From: Cohnella sp. GbtcB17
Lineage (GTDB): Bacteria > Bacillota > Bacilli > Paenibacillales > Paenibacillaceae
Assembly: GCF_019091135.1 (NCBI RefSeq)
Contig: NZ_JAGXJW010000053.1
Coordinates: 1-62,167 of the forward strand
Length of the DNA stretch: 62,167 bases
Reading direction: 5' to 3'
The notes below the pieces were generated by a model, which was not told the origin of the DNA, searched no databases, and saw nothing but the letters and a program-made list of their open reading frames with translations. This document shows, piece by piece, positions 26,185 through 34,821 of this stretch. The position numbers and the translations under genes were made by a program. Each line of letters starts with the position of its first letter. Positions within the stretch are counted from its first letter, which is position 1.

Positions 26185-26224
26185 AAATCCCCGACCTCCG
26201 CAGATGCGGCAGAATCGGGGATTT
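26185..26224. terminator. Second terminator hairpin downstream of rpsR
   Basis: Outer stem AAATCCCCGA/TCGGGGATTT encloses CCGC/GCGG; AT-rich flanks allow function in both directions. It may insulate the recombinase cassette that follows. Confidence 0.75.
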
Positions 26225-26296
26225 GTTTGTTTTTGAATGTAAAATCCGCTGTATGGGTAAGGGAGTATTGACGTATACTGCATATGTAAATCGATG

Positions 26297-26320
26297 GTCG
26301 GACAATTATAGTTGTACGAC
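26297..26320 (+). repeat. 24-bp inverted repeat, left copy (candidate recombinase crossover site)
   Basis: The site has a left arm GTCGGACAA, a spacer TTATAG and a right arm TTGTACGAC. The arms are inverted copies of each other at 8 of 9 positions, as in tyrosine recombinase core sites. An exact reverse complement of all 24 bp lies at 27411-27434 on the other side of the recombinase gene. Confidence 0.85.
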
Positions 26321-26357
26321 ATAGGGCCTAAATTTATGCCAAAAACAACAAAATCCT

Positions 26358-26394
26358 ACAATACATTATAGGACAATAGACATAATCCGACAAT
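26358..26394 (+). repeat. Array of ACAAT half-site-like motifs beside the left repeat
   Basis: ACAAT occurs at 26358, 26373 and 26390, each after a C/G-rich di- or trinucleotide (CCT, GG, CCG), and also inside the left core site at 26302. Spacings of 15 and 17 bp place them on similar helix faces. They could be accessory binding sites for the recombinase; this is inference. Confidence 0.45.
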
Positions 26395-26421
26395 AAGAAT
26401 TAAAACAAACCTCTAAAAAGG

Positions 26422-27387
26422 CTAATTTTCTCCGCTTGCCACTCCCGCGATGCTCTCTTCCACAAAGTCGGTCGCTGACTTTTTCATTTGCTCGACCGTA
26501 TGGAGATAGCGCTGGGTCGTATTAATATGCGTATGACCCAGCGTCTCTTGAACTTGCTGAAGAGAGGCGCCGCCAAGCAAGGCGAGTGTCGCGCTCGTAT
26601 GCCTGAGCCAGTGCGGCGTAGGCGTTTTGCCGTGCAGCACCTTCGAGGCTTCCTTGATAATACGTTCAATATGCCGCGGGGAGACATCGAAAAGCCGCGA
26701 AGAAATCCCATCCGTCCGCATCCCTTTCGGCCCGGCTCTCATATAATCGGACAGATGCTTCCACAATTGGCTCGGCACCTTGATTTCTCTGTTCTTGCCG
26801 CCCTTTCCCGCGATAATGTTAAGCCAGACCGTCGTCTCGGACGGATTGAAGTGAAAGTGAGAATGGCGAATGGCCGCCAGCTCGGAAACCCGCAGCCCAA
26901 GCGTAGCCAGGCAGAGACCGATCAAGTAATTGCGGATACTCTGGGCACGGAGCGCATGCAGCAGCATTTGAAGCTCTTCAAGCGTTAGAAAATGACGGGC
27001 GCTCGTTACCTTAACGGACGGAAGCTTCACAGACGAGGTCGGATTTTTTAGAAACACGCCGATATTGGGATCGCTGCCCCACTTGTAGAGTGACTTTAAG
27101 GGCGCGATCAACGCGGCGACGCTGGCCGCCGATAACGGTTTTTTCGTTCGATTCAACGTTCCCCGGGTCAGGCCCAGTTTAAACATTTCAATTTCCCTCC
27201 AAGTAACCTTGGACAACGAAGTTTCGCCTAAAAATTCCCGGAATTGTTGAATCGCTCTGCGATAATTCCGCTGCGTGTGGACCGATTTTTCGAATAGAGA
27301 CAAGAAAATATCGACAACAGTGTCGTCATCCATCGTGTTCATGCCCGCCGATTCTTCTTCGATCAAGGTCGCTGAAGGGTATTCCAC
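26422..27387 (-). CDS. Tyrosine recombinase (XerC/D-like) in an inverted-repeat cassette
   Basis: 321 residues from a GTG at 27387; an ATG at 27342 is an alternative. The N-terminal SAM-like core-binding domain spans about 20-110. Catalytic residues are all present: R in LGLRVSEL, K in AGKGGKNREI, H-X2-R in HWLRHT, H in LGHTHI and Y in QRYLHT. It is not XerC or XerD by position, and its base composition is more AT-rich than neighbouring genes. Exact 24-bp inverted repeats lie on both sides (26297-26320, 27411-27434), and the right copy is 24 bp upstream of the start. Confidence 0.88.
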   Translation of the reverse strand: MEYPSATLIEEESAGMNTMDDDTVVDIFLSLFEKSVHTQRNYRRAIQQFREFLGETSLSKVTWREIEMFKLGLTRGTLNRTKKPLSAASVAALIAPLKSLYKWGSDPNIGVFLKNPTSSVKLPSVKVTSARHFLTLEELQMLLHALRAQSIRNYLIGLCLATLGLRVSELAAIRHSHFHFNPSETTVWLNIIAGKGGKNREIKVPSQLWKHLSDYMRAGPKGMRTDGISSRLFDVSPRHIERIIKEASKVLHGKTPTPHWLRHTSATLALLGGASLQQVQETLGHTHINTTQRYLHTVEQMKKSATDFVEESIAGVASGEN

Positions 27388-27410
27388 TGAACTTAGCCTG
27401 CCTTTCCTGG

Positions 27411-27434
27411 GTCGTACAACTATAATTGTCCGAC
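27411..27434 (-). repeat. 24-bp inverted repeat, right copy, upstream of the recombinase
   Basis: Exact reverse complement of the left copy at 26297-26320. Read on the plus strand it contains TATAAT at its centre (27421-27426), which could act as a -10 element toward the HD-GYP gene, but no matching -35 is seen. Being just before the recombinase start, binding here could also repress it. Confidence 0.85.
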
Positions 27435-27539
27435 ATTTGTATCGTTCGAATAAACAAAACGGAAGGAGAATCGCGGTAACGATTATTCTTTTTTATTTCA
27501 ACGGCATATTTGCCCAAAAAATTTAAATTTGGAGGCCAC

Positions 27540-28217
27540 ATGCGCAATAGCATCCCTATGCTGAACAAGCTGGTGCCAGAGCCCGGCATGACGATGAATT
27601 GGCTGGAAACGTTGCGGGACAAGCACATCGATACGTATAGACACAGTCTAAGGGTGGCATGGCTGGCGGAAAAATTAACTTTGAAGCTGCCTATCAATGA
27701 GGCGGAAAGGCAGGAAATCGTGAGCGGATGCCTGCTGCACGATATCGGCAAATTGGTCATTCCCAACGAAATTCTGGATTCTATCAAGCCGCTCACGAAC
27801 AAGGAGTGGGGGCTGATCAAGGAGCATCCTCAGTTGGGAGCATACCTGCTGCGGAATGAGAATATCGGTCTGACCACGATGAACGTCATCCGTCATCACC
27901 ACGAGAGAGGGGACGGGACAGGCTATCCATCGATGTTAAAAGGAGATGATATCCCCTACGGCGCGAGGGTGTGCAGCGTGCTGGATGCGTTCGACAGCAT
28001 GGTCGTCGACCGTCCCTATCGCAAAGGGAAGCCGATCGAGGAGGCCATCGCCGAGCTGTTCGCCCATACAGGGGCCCAGTTCAGCTTGCCGATCGTCGAA
28101 TGCTTCGCATCGATGGCCGATCAAATTCGCATTTTCTATGCGAGGCCTGTGCGAAGCGAAGCCGGCGACCAGGGGATCGTTAATCCATCATGCAAAGCGA
28201 GCGGGAGCAGTTCGTAG
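27540..28217 (+). CDS. HD-GYP domain phosphodiesterase-like protein
   Basis: 225 residues from the ATG at 27540, with GGAGGCCA upstream. HD motif: HSLRVAWLAEKL and LLHDIGKL (about 33-44 and 68-75). The GYP motif is present as HHERGDGTGYP (about 121-131). Such domains hydrolyse cyclic di-GMP or related dinucleotides. There is no sensor domain, only a short N-terminal region, and the C terminus ends about 80 residues after GYP. No GGDEF partner is seen nearby. Confidence 0.88.
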   Translation: MRNSIPMLNKLVPEPGMTMNWLETLRDKHIDTYRHSLRVAWLAEKLTLKLPINEAERQEIVSGCLLHDIGKLVIPNEILDSIKPLTNKEWGLIKEHPQLGAYLLRNENIGLTTMNVIRHHHERGDGTGYPSMLKGDDIPYGARVCSVLDAFDSMVVDRPYRKGKPIEEAIAELFAHTGAQFSLPIVECFASMADQIRIFYARPVRSEAGDQGIVNPSCKASGSSS

Positions 28218-28336
28218 AATATCCGATGCCGGCGGATCGATCCGGCGCCGCTGGCGGCTGCGTCCTTGGAGACACTTCTAAAGGCATGGTATAATGGGGT
28301 GGATTCGAATCGCAACGCGCTAGAGGAGAGGAACAA

Positions 28337-28777
28337 ATGAATATCGCGTTTTTCCTCCTGCCGAAGCAGGAGGTCGTATGCCTGCCTTCGAACGCCACGC
28401 TGCGTCAGACGCTCGAGCGGATGGAGCGCCATCGGTATACGGCCGTACCCGTGCTCGGCGAGGACGGGAAGTACGTCGGGACCGTTACGGAAGGCGATTT
28501 GTTGTGGTATCTCAAAAATCGCGAAGGGCTATCATTCGAGCAAACAGCTCGCATTCCATTATCTGAAGTGCCTCTGCGTACGACGAACAAGCCGGTCCGG
28601 ATCGATGCCAATATGGAGGATCTCATCTCGCTTGCCAAAGGCCAGAACTTCGTACCGGTCGTGGACGACACCAGCGCGTTCATTGGCATCGTTCGTCGCA
28701 GCGATATCATCGACTATTGCGCCGGTTCGTTGATCGGACACGGCACGGATGATAAGAAGGTAAAACGGGAAGCTTAA
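28337..28777 (+). CDS. Two-CBS-domain protein
   Basis: 146 residues, two CBS motifs (TAVPVLGEDGKYVGTVTEGDL, about 35-55, and FVPVVDDTSAFIGIVRRSDI, about 100-119). CBS pairs bind adenine nucleotides; in Firmicutes a stand-alone two-CBS protein (CbpB/DarB) binds c-di-AMP and regulates (p)ppGpp synthesis. This is a candidate for that role because gdpP lies 3.6 kb downstream, but sequence similarity to DarB is weak by eye. It starts MNIAFFLLPKQEVV with AGAGGAG upstream. Confidence 0.75.
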   Translation: MNIAFFLLPKQEVVCLPSNATLRQTLERMERHRYTAVPVLGEDGKYVGTVTEGDLLWYLKNREGLSFEQTARIPLSEVPLRTTNKPVRIDANMEDLISLAKGQNFVPVVDDTSAFIGIVRRSDIIDYCAGSLIGHGTDDKKVKREA

Positions 28778-28840
28778 AGATGGTAAAGGATGGCACCGCC
28801 GGGGCGAGCGCCGTTCGAAGCTATCTTGGAGGCATCCCGC

Positions 28841-30877
28841 ATGAATAAAAAGAAACGATGGAAAGCGATCGGCTATCCGATCGCGGTCCTCGCGGCAGCC
28901 GCGATCGCTGCCGTGGCTGTGAGAGGAAGCGGCAGTCCGTTCGGGTATCCGGCACGGGACGCCGCTTCTTTGAGTCGTCCGGAAAAAGCAGCGCCGGCGG
29001 CAGGGAGCGCAGGGACGACTTTGGCCGCCAGGGCGATGCCCGCATCGGCGTTAGACGAGCCATCCGAGGCGGAGCTGGCTCGCGTCTATGACATCGTCAT
29101 CGCGGGCGGCCGGGTGATCAACCCGGAGACGGGCCTTGATCGCAAGGGCGTCAACGTCGCCGTCCAAGACGGCCGCATCGCGCTTGTGACGGCGCGTCCG
29201 GTCAAAGGGCGGCGCACGATCGACGCGAGCGGGCTCGTCGTCGCGCCGGGCTTTATCGACAATCTGTCCTATGACCCGAACCCGCTCGGCGTCTGGAACA
29301 AGATCGCCGACGGCGTCACGGCCAACATCGCCATGCACGGCGGCACGGACGCGCCTCGCAAGTGGTACCCGTATTACGAGCGCGCGGAGACGCCGCTCCA
29401 CTACGGCGCCTCCTTCTTCTATACGAAGGCGCGCAACAAGCAGGGCATCGGCCTCTACACGCCGGCGACCGCCGCGCAGACCCGGCGCCTTGCGGCCGAG
29501 GCGGAGCAGGCGCTGCAGGACGGCGTACTCGGCATCTCGTTCAGCCTCGAGTACGTGCCGGGCATCGGCGCCGACGAAGTGCTGCCGCTTATGCGGCTCG
29601 CTTACAAGTACAACGTGCCGGTCTATTTTCACGCCAGATACTCCGACATGACCGAGCCGGGTACCAACATCGACGCGATGAACGAGATCATCGGCTATGC
29701 GCGGGAGACAGGCGCCTCCGTCCACGTCGACCATATCAACAGCACGGGCGGTACCTTCTCCATGAAGCAATCGCTGGACATGCTCGCGAAGGCGCGCGCG
29801 GAGGGGCTCGACATCACCGCTTGCACGTATCCCTACGACTATTGGGGAACGTATCTCAATTCGGCGCGGTTCGACAAGGGCTGGCAGGAACGCTTCAGAA
29901 TTACCTACAAGGACCTGCAGATCGCGGGCACATCGGAGCGGCTGACGGAGACGACGTTCGGCACGTTCAAAAAGGAAGGAAAGCTCGCGGTCGCCTACGC
30001 CATCCCCGAGCAGGATATCGAGGACTCGCTGGCCGCGCCCTTCGTCATGATCGGCAGCGATGCCATCCTGGAGCCGGGCAACAACAATCATCCCCGCGCG
30101 TCGGGCACATTCGCCCGCACCGTCGGCTTGTACGTGCGCGAGCATCGCGCGCTCTCGCTCATGGACGCCGTGGCGAAAATGTCGCTGATGCCCGCCAAGC
30201 GCCTGGAGCGGCAAGCGCCGGCGCTGCGGAAAAAGGGGCGCATCGCGCGCGGCATGGATGCGGACATCGTCATTTTCGACTACGCGAAGATCGGGGACCG
30301 GTCCACGGTCGAGCGGCCGGAGCTGCCCTCGGCGGGCATCCGCTACGTGCTGATCGGCGGCCGGATCGCGCTGGACGGCCAAGGGCTGCACAAGAACGTG
30401 CGCGCCGGCGAGCCGATCCGCAGCGCGTTCGTCCGCGTGCCGGCAAGGGGAGCGGGCGTGCTCGAGCTGGCAGCGTCGTCGACACGTACCTCCTCGGTGC
30501 CGGCGCTATCCTATCGCGGCGAAGCGTACGCGGACGTGCGCGCACTGGAGGCGCTGGGCTACGCGCTGAGCTGGGACGCGCGATCGCATACGTTCGTGGC
30601 GCAGGCGGTCGCGGGGCACGGGCTTGGCGAAGGGCCTGCCGTGGCGGACCTGGCCGCGAGCTCGCGCGGCGCAGAACCGGAGGGAGCGACCGGCGAGGCG
30701 CCGGGACCGGGCGAATTGATGCTGGAGCGCGGGCACCGGCTCGCATGGCCGGGCGGAGAGGCCGAGCTGCTGTCGATCGGCCGGCGGGATTTCGTGCCGC
30801 TGGCGGTGCTGAAGCGGCTCGGCATGGATGTTCGCGCGAGCGGGCCGGATGTGTGGACCGCGGTCAGCGCTGGATAG
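28841..30877 (+). CDS. Exported amidohydrolase/D-aminoacylase-like protein
   Basis: 678 residues from the ATG at 28841 with GGAGG upstream. One N-terminal membrane anchor (IGYPIAVLAAAAIAAVAV, about 9-26) is followed by a linker, then an amidohydrolase barrel (about 85-555). The usual metal ligands HxH of GFIDxHxH are replaced (GFIDNLSYDPN); later ligands H (VYFHARYSD), H (VHVDHINSTG) and D (MIGSDAIL) remain. A C-terminal copper-amine-oxidase-N-like domain (about 577-678) suggests wall or surface binding. The related GFID-x-LSYDPN subfamily is known among D-aminoacylase-like proteins; substrate unknown. Confidence 0.7.
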   Translation: MNKKKRWKAIGYPIAVLAAAAIAAVAVRGSGSPFGYPARDAASLSRPEKAAPAAGSAGTTLAARAMPASALDEPSEAELARVYDIVIAGGRVINPETGLDRKGVNVAVQDGRIALVTARPVKGRRTIDASGLVVAPGFIDNLSYDPNPLGVWNKIADGVTANIAMHGGTDAPRKWYPYYERAETPLHYGASFFYTKARNKQGIGLYTPATAAQTRRLAAEAEQALQDGVLGISFSLEYVPGIGADEVLPLMRLAYKYNVPVYFHARYSDMTEPGTNIDAMNEIIGYARETGASVHVDHINSTGGTFSMKQSLDMLAKARAEGLDITACTYPYDYWGTYLNSARFDKGWQERFRITYKDLQIAGTSERLTETTFGTFKKEGKLAVAYAIPEQDIEDSLAAPFVMIGSDAILEPGNNNHPRASGTFARTVGLYVREHRALSLMDAVAKMSLMPAKRLERQAPALRKKGRIARGMDADIVIFDYAKIGDRSTVERPELPSAGIRYVLIGGRIALDGQGLHKNVRAGEPIRSAFVRVPARGAGVLELAASSTRTSSVPALSYRGEAYADVRALEALGYALSWDARSHTFVAQAVAGHGLGEGPAVADLAASSRGAEPEGATGEAPGPGELMLERGHRLAWPGGEAELLSIGRRDFVPLAVLKRLGMDVRASGPDVWTAVSAG

Positions 30878-30928
30878 CGGGGCGCTTCGCAGGCACGCCC
30901 TGATTTGCTTCGGGCAACCGCAATCTAT

Positions 30929-30965
30929 AAAGCTGCATCGGAGATCGAACCGGTGCGGCTTTTCG
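30929..30965 (+). terminator. Terminator after the amidohydrolase gene
   Basis: A 13-bp stem (AAAGCTGCATCGG and its partner 30950-30962, with G-T pairs) and an 8-nt loop end in TTTTCG. The following 31085-31166 is a leader. Confidence 0.75.
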
Positions 30966-31056
30966 ATTTTCGCAAAGGTGTAGGGTGAGGGCAACGAAGG
31001 GATTAACTGGGGTCGGGAGCCGCCGGCGCGAAGCGATGGACTAGCAAATGCCATTG

Positions 31057-31084
31057 TTGGAGCGGCGAGTTTATGTGCTATAAT
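31057..31084 (+). promoter_or_regulatory. Probable extended -10 promoter of the mazG-yybS-gdpP-rplI-dnaC operon
   Basis: TATAAT at 31079-31084, preceded by TGC (extended -10), with TTGGAG at 31057-31062 (16-bp spacer). It lies about 80 bp before the first gene. Confidence 0.6.
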
Positions 31085-31166
31085 GATGGATACAGCTTTA
31101 GCGCAATAGCGATATTCCGCATGCGGCAGCCGTCAGACAGGGATTTTTTCGGAGGAGGGACATGAT

Positions 31167-31478
31167 TTGTCTTCTGTCGATCAGAATCTGGATGTCGCCG
31201 GGCGAGCCCGGTCTATCGAGTGGCTTAAGAGCGAGGTACTGGACCAGGTGTCCCGCCTGTTCAAGGCCATGTGGGAAGGCAGCACTGCGCGTATCACCGA
31301 CAGCCTGTCCGGGCTCATCGCGAGCGCTTACATCCTTGGCCGCCGACTGGGCGTCTCCTACCGCGATCTCGACAAGGCGGTCGAAGACAAGCTTAGCCGC
31401 CTGAAGCAGGAGGGACATCAGCTGGAGGATCAGTACCGCGACCTCTCGGCGCTGGAAGAACACATTCGCAAGAGGTGA
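31167..31478 (+). CDS. MazG-like nucleotide pyrophosphatase-type protein
   Basis: 103 residues from a TTG at 31167 after GGAGGAGGGA at ideal spacing; an ATG at 31162 is in another frame and gives nonsense. The helical pattern (EVLDQVSRLFKAMWEG, DSLSGLIASAYILGRRLGVSY) fits the all-alpha MazG-like family. The metal ligands of active MazG are not obvious, so activity is uncertain. First gene of a conserved operon leading to gdpP. Confidence 0.72.
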   Translation: MSSVDQNLDVAGRARSIEWLKSEVLDQVSRLFKAMWEGSTARITDSLSGLIASAYILGRRLGVSYRDLDKAVEDKLSRLKQEGHQLEDQYRDLSALEEHIRKR

Positions 31479-31485
31479 AAACTCG

Positions 31486-32391
31486 TTGAACACGGCCTTG
31501 AAGTCGCTGGCCTGGAGTGCCGTGGCGCTGCTGATGCTGCTTAGCGTCGCTACCCCGTTGAGCGGTATTACGATATTTCTGTTGATGACGCCGATGGTCG
31601 TGCTCTACACGATGCTGCGGCCCGTTTCGTTTGCCGTCCATATCGCTTGCATCGCCGTGCTGGCCTTCCTTATCATGGGCAGTTCGGGGGCGCTGGCGCT
31701 TACGTTCGGATTTTTCTTTCTCGTGCCTTCGATCGTCATGGGGCATTTATACAAAAAGCGGGTGGCTGCCAAGACTGTCGTCACGGTTGGCTTCATCATC
31801 CTGCTCGCGCAGCTGGTGACGGAGCTGACGCTGTTCTCGATCCAGTACGACATCGACTTCACCGCGCAGCTCGCGTCCTTCCTGGATGAGCGCATCCAGG
31901 AGCTCCAGGCCAGCGACATGCTGACGGGGGACTGGACGGGCACCGCGCAGGCATTCGGCGAGGCCGTCGTGCGCCTGCTGCCGATGCTGCTCATGCTCTG
32001 CTCGTTTTTGCTGGCGATCATTACGCACGGCATCTCCCGCAAGGTGCTTGCCTGGTCCGGCATCGTCGTACCGGCGCTGACGCCGATGCGCGGCTGGATG
32101 CTGCCCAAGAGCACGGTGCTGCTGTACGTGATCGTCTGGATTATTCAGTTCTCCATGCCCGCGAACAGTGCCAACTTCTGGGCGGTGGCGTCGGACAATG
32201 CGGTGCCCGTGCTGGACTTTCTGTTCCGCATTCAGGCGCTGGCGTTTTTCTTTTACCTGGCGCATCAGAAGAAGTGGTCGAACGTCGTTCCCGTTCTGAT
32301 CGCAATTCCGTTGTTTCTCATTCAACCGTTGTATTTGATCGGTCTGCTGGATACGGCGTTTCCGCTGCGCCGATATTTCGACAAGAAGTAG
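31486..32391 (+). CDS. yybS: DUF2232 membrane protein (YybS-like)
   Basis: 301 residues from a TTG at 31486 with AGAGGTG upstream. Eight or so membrane segments (for example LAWSAVALLMLLSVATPLSG is one, written in part). The family is found next to gdpP in B. subtilis (yybS-yybT). Function is not established. Start and operon spacing (8 bp from the previous gene, 15 bp to gdpP) support expression as one unit. Confidence 0.8.
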   Translation: MNTALKSLAWSAVALLMLLSVATPLSGITIFLLMTPMVVLYTMLRPVSFAVHIACIAVLAFLIMGSSGALALTFGFFFLVPSIVMGHLYKKRVAAKTVVTVGFIILLAQLVTELTLFSIQYDIDFTAQLASFLDERIQELQASDMLTGDWTGTAQAFGEAVVRLLPMLLMLCSFLLAIITHGISRKVLAWSGIVVPALTPMRGWMLPKSTVLLYVIVWIIQFSMPANSANFWAVASDNAVPVLDFLFRIQALAFFFYLAHQKKWSNVVPVLIAIPLFLIQPLYLIGLLDTAFPLRRYFDKK

Positions 32392-32406
32392 GGGAGCGAA
32401 GCCACA

Positions 32407-34377
32407 ATGCCCAAATTTCTCGTTCAGCGGTGGCACGGCATGCACAATGTCTGGGCGCTCGCTCTCATCTTCTTGCTCACGGCAGCGCTGACCTGGTTCT
32501 ACTGGCCGCTCGGGATCGTTGCGCTGGTGGCGGGGGGCGCCGTCGGCGTCTTCTCGCTGGTTGCGGAGCGGGCCTTTCGCAAGGAATGGAACGACTACGT
32601 GCTGACGCTGTCCTCCCGCATCCGGGGCGTCGGCACGGAGGTCGTCGGCGGGCTGCCCTTCGGCATCATTCTTTATAACGAAGACCGCGAGGTCGAATGG
32701 CACAACGGCTTCATATCCGGCATCGTGGAGCGGACGTCCGCCGTCGGCGCGCCGCTGTCCGAGCTGTTCCCCGGCATCCAGCAAGCCAAGGAGAAGGACA
32801 AGACGCTGGGCCGGTGGGAGACGACGCTGAACGGCCGCGTGTATGAGCTGCTGTTCCGCCCGACGGAGCGCATGCTGTTCGTCACGGACGTGACCGATCA
32901 CTGGACGCTGTCGAAGCGATACGAGGACGAGAAGCTCGCCATCGGCATCGTGATGATGGACAATCTCGAAGAAGTCGCGCAGGGGATGGACGAACAGCAG
33001 CGGGCGCTCATGCTGTCCAAGGTGACGGGCGAGATCAACGAATGGGCGCAGAAGTACGGCTTGTTCCTGCGGCGGCTGTCGTCAGACAAGTATATGGTCA
33101 TCGCGAATCAGGCGGCGCTCAAGCAGCTGGAGCAATCGAGGTTCGAGCTCCTCGACGAGGTGCGCGAGATCACGATGAACTTGAAGCTGCCGATGACGCT
33201 GTCGATCGGCTTCGCTTCGGGCGCGGACAATATCGCGGAGCTCGGCCAGCTGGCGCAGGGCAGCCTTGATATTGCGCTCGGCCGCGGCGGCGACCAGGCG
33301 GTGGTCAAGTTCGGCCAGCGGCAGAGCTTCTACGGCGGCAAGAGCAACGCCGTGGAGAAGCGCACCCGCGTGCGCGCGCGCGTCATCTCGCACGCGTTGC
33401 GCGATCTGATGAAGGAGAGCGACCATATCATCATCATGGGCCACCGGATGCCCGATATGGACTCGATCGGCGCGGCCATCGGGGTGCTCAAGGCGGCGCA
33501 GCACGTCGGTAAGGAAGCCTTCATCGTGCTTGAAGGCGTGAACCCCGCGATCCAGCGGATGATGCATATGCTCAAGGAAGACGAAAAGCTGATCCGCCGC
33601 TTCATCACGCCCGAGCAAGCGTCGCAGCTCACCGGCAAGCGCTCGCTGGCGGTCGTCGTCGACACCCACCGGGCGTCGATGGTCGCCGAGCCCAAGCTGC
33701 TCCAGCAGACGGACCGGATCGTCATCGTCGACCACCACCGGCGCAGCGAGGAGTTCATCGAGGATGCCGTGCTCGTCTACATGGAGCCGTACGCCTCCTC
33801 GACCTGCGAGCTGGTCACCGAGCTGCTCCAATACATTCACGAGCGGGTCGTGCTCGACGTGCGCGAAGCGACGGCGCTGCTCGCCGGCATCACGGTCGAT
33901 ACCAAGAGCTTCGCGATGCGCACCGGCTCCCGGACGTTCGAGGCGGCATCGTTCCTCCGGCGCAACGGCGCCGACCCTGCACTCATACAGAAGATGCTCA
34001 AGGAAGACTTGGAGGAGTACATCAAAAAAGCGGAGATCATCCGCAACGCCGAGACGTACTTCGACTATATCGCGATCGCGGTCGCCGATCCCGCAAAGCC
34101 CGTGCCGCAGCTGCTCATTGCACAGTCGGCGGATACGCTGCTCAATATGACGGGCATCAAGGCGTCGTTCGTCATCGCGCAGCGTCCGGACGGCACGGTC
34201 GGCGTCAGCGCCCGGTCGCTTGGCCAGATGAACGTGCAGGTCGTCATGGAGCGTCTCGGCGGCGGCGGCCACCTGACGAACGCGGCTTGCCAGGCGCAAG
34301 GCACCGTCCAGGAAGTCGCGGCGAAGCTTATGAAAGTGCTCAACGATATTAACGGGGAAGAGGGTCTTTTCGAATGA
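32407..34377 (+). CDS. gdpP: Cyclic di-AMP phosphodiesterase GdpP
   Basis: 656 residues, family length. Two N-terminal membrane helices (about 14-50), a PAS-like domain, a degenerate GGDEF (about 170-300) and the DHH/DHHA1 phosphodiesterase domain. The DHH motifs MGHRMPDMDSIGA (about 344-356) and VDHHRRSEEF, with later DTKSF and GGGGHLTNAA segments, are intact. It degrades c-di-AMP to pApA. It overlaps rplI by 4 bp (ATGA), so the two are coupled. Confidence 0.95.
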   Translation: MPKFLVQRWHGMHNVWALALIFLLTAALTWFYWPLGIVALVAGGAVGVFSLVAERAFRKEWNDYVLTLSSRIRGVGTEVVGGLPFGIILYNEDREVEWHNGFISGIVERTSAVGAPLSELFPGIQQAKEKDKTLGRWETTLNGRVYELLFRPTERMLFVTDVTDHWTLSKRYEDEKLAIGIVMMDNLEEVAQGMDEQQRALMLSKVTGEINEWAQKYGLFLRRLSSDKYMVIANQAALKQLEQSRFELLDEVREITMNLKLPMTLSIGFASGADNIAELGQLAQGSLDIALGRGGDQAVVKFGQRQSFYGGKSNAVEKRTRVRARVISHALRDLMKESDHIIIMGHRMPDMDSIGAAIGVLKAAQHVGKEAFIVLEGVNPAIQRMMHMLKEDEKLIRRFITPEQASQLTGKRSLAVVVDTHRASMVAEPKLLQQTDRIVIVDHHRRSEEFIEDAVLVYMEPYASSTCELVTELLQYIHERVVLDVREATALLAGITVDTKSFAMRTGSRTFEAASFLRRNGADPALIQKMLKEDLEEYIKKAEIIRNAETYFDYIAIAVADPAKPVPQLLIAQSADTLLNMTGIKASFVIAQRPDGTVGVSARSLGQMNVQVVMERLGGGGHLTNAACQAQGTVQEVAAKLMKVLNDINGEEGLFE

Positions 34378-34817
34378 AAGTAATTTTCCTGCAGGACGTC
34401 AAGGGTCAAGGCAAGAAGGGCCAGGTGAAGGAAGTATCGGAAGGCTACGCGCGCAACTTCCTGCTGCCCAAGGGTTATGTGCAAATCGCGACTGACGGCG
34501 CCAAGAAGACGCTCGATCAGATCCAAGCGTCCGTCGACAAGAAAAAGGCACAGGAGAAAGAAGACGCCAAGGCGCTTGCGGCCAAGCTCGGCGAGATGAC
34601 CGTCGTCATCAAGGCGAAGGCCGGCGAAGGCGGCCGCCTGTTCGGCGCCATCACGAGCAAGCAGATCGCCGAAGCGCTCGAGAAGCAGAAGATCACGGTC
34701 GACAAGCGCAAGATCGAGCTCGACGAACCGATCCGCACGCTCGGCGTCACCCAGGTGCCGCTCAAGCTGTACCCGGACGTCAAGGGTACGCTGAACGTGC
34801 AGGTCACGGAGGAGTGA
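34374..34817 (+). CDS. rplI: Ribosomal protein bL9
   Basis: 147 residues. The N-terminal domain has the conserved MKVIFLQDVKGQGKKGQVKEVSEGYARNFL pattern (key residues: GQGKKG, GYARNFLLP), joined by a long helix to the C-terminal domain ending KLYPDVKGTLNVQVTEE. It stabilises the ribosome and sits between gdpP and dnaC in this order, as in Bacillus. Confidence 0.96.
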   Translation: MKVIFLQDVKGQGKKGQVKEVSEGYARNFLLPKGYVQIATDGAKKTLDQIQASVDKKKAQEKEDAKALAAKLGEMTVVIKAKAGEGGRLFGAITSKQIAEALEKQKITVDKRKIELDEPIRTLGVTQVPLKLYPDVKGTLNVQVTEE

Positions 34818-34821
34818 CGGC

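Noticed and set aside
31162..31404. Alternative frame from the ATG at 31162 before the mazG-like gene
   Set aside because: It shares the ribosome binding site, but the product has no helix pattern or family; the TTG frame gives a clear MazG-like protein.
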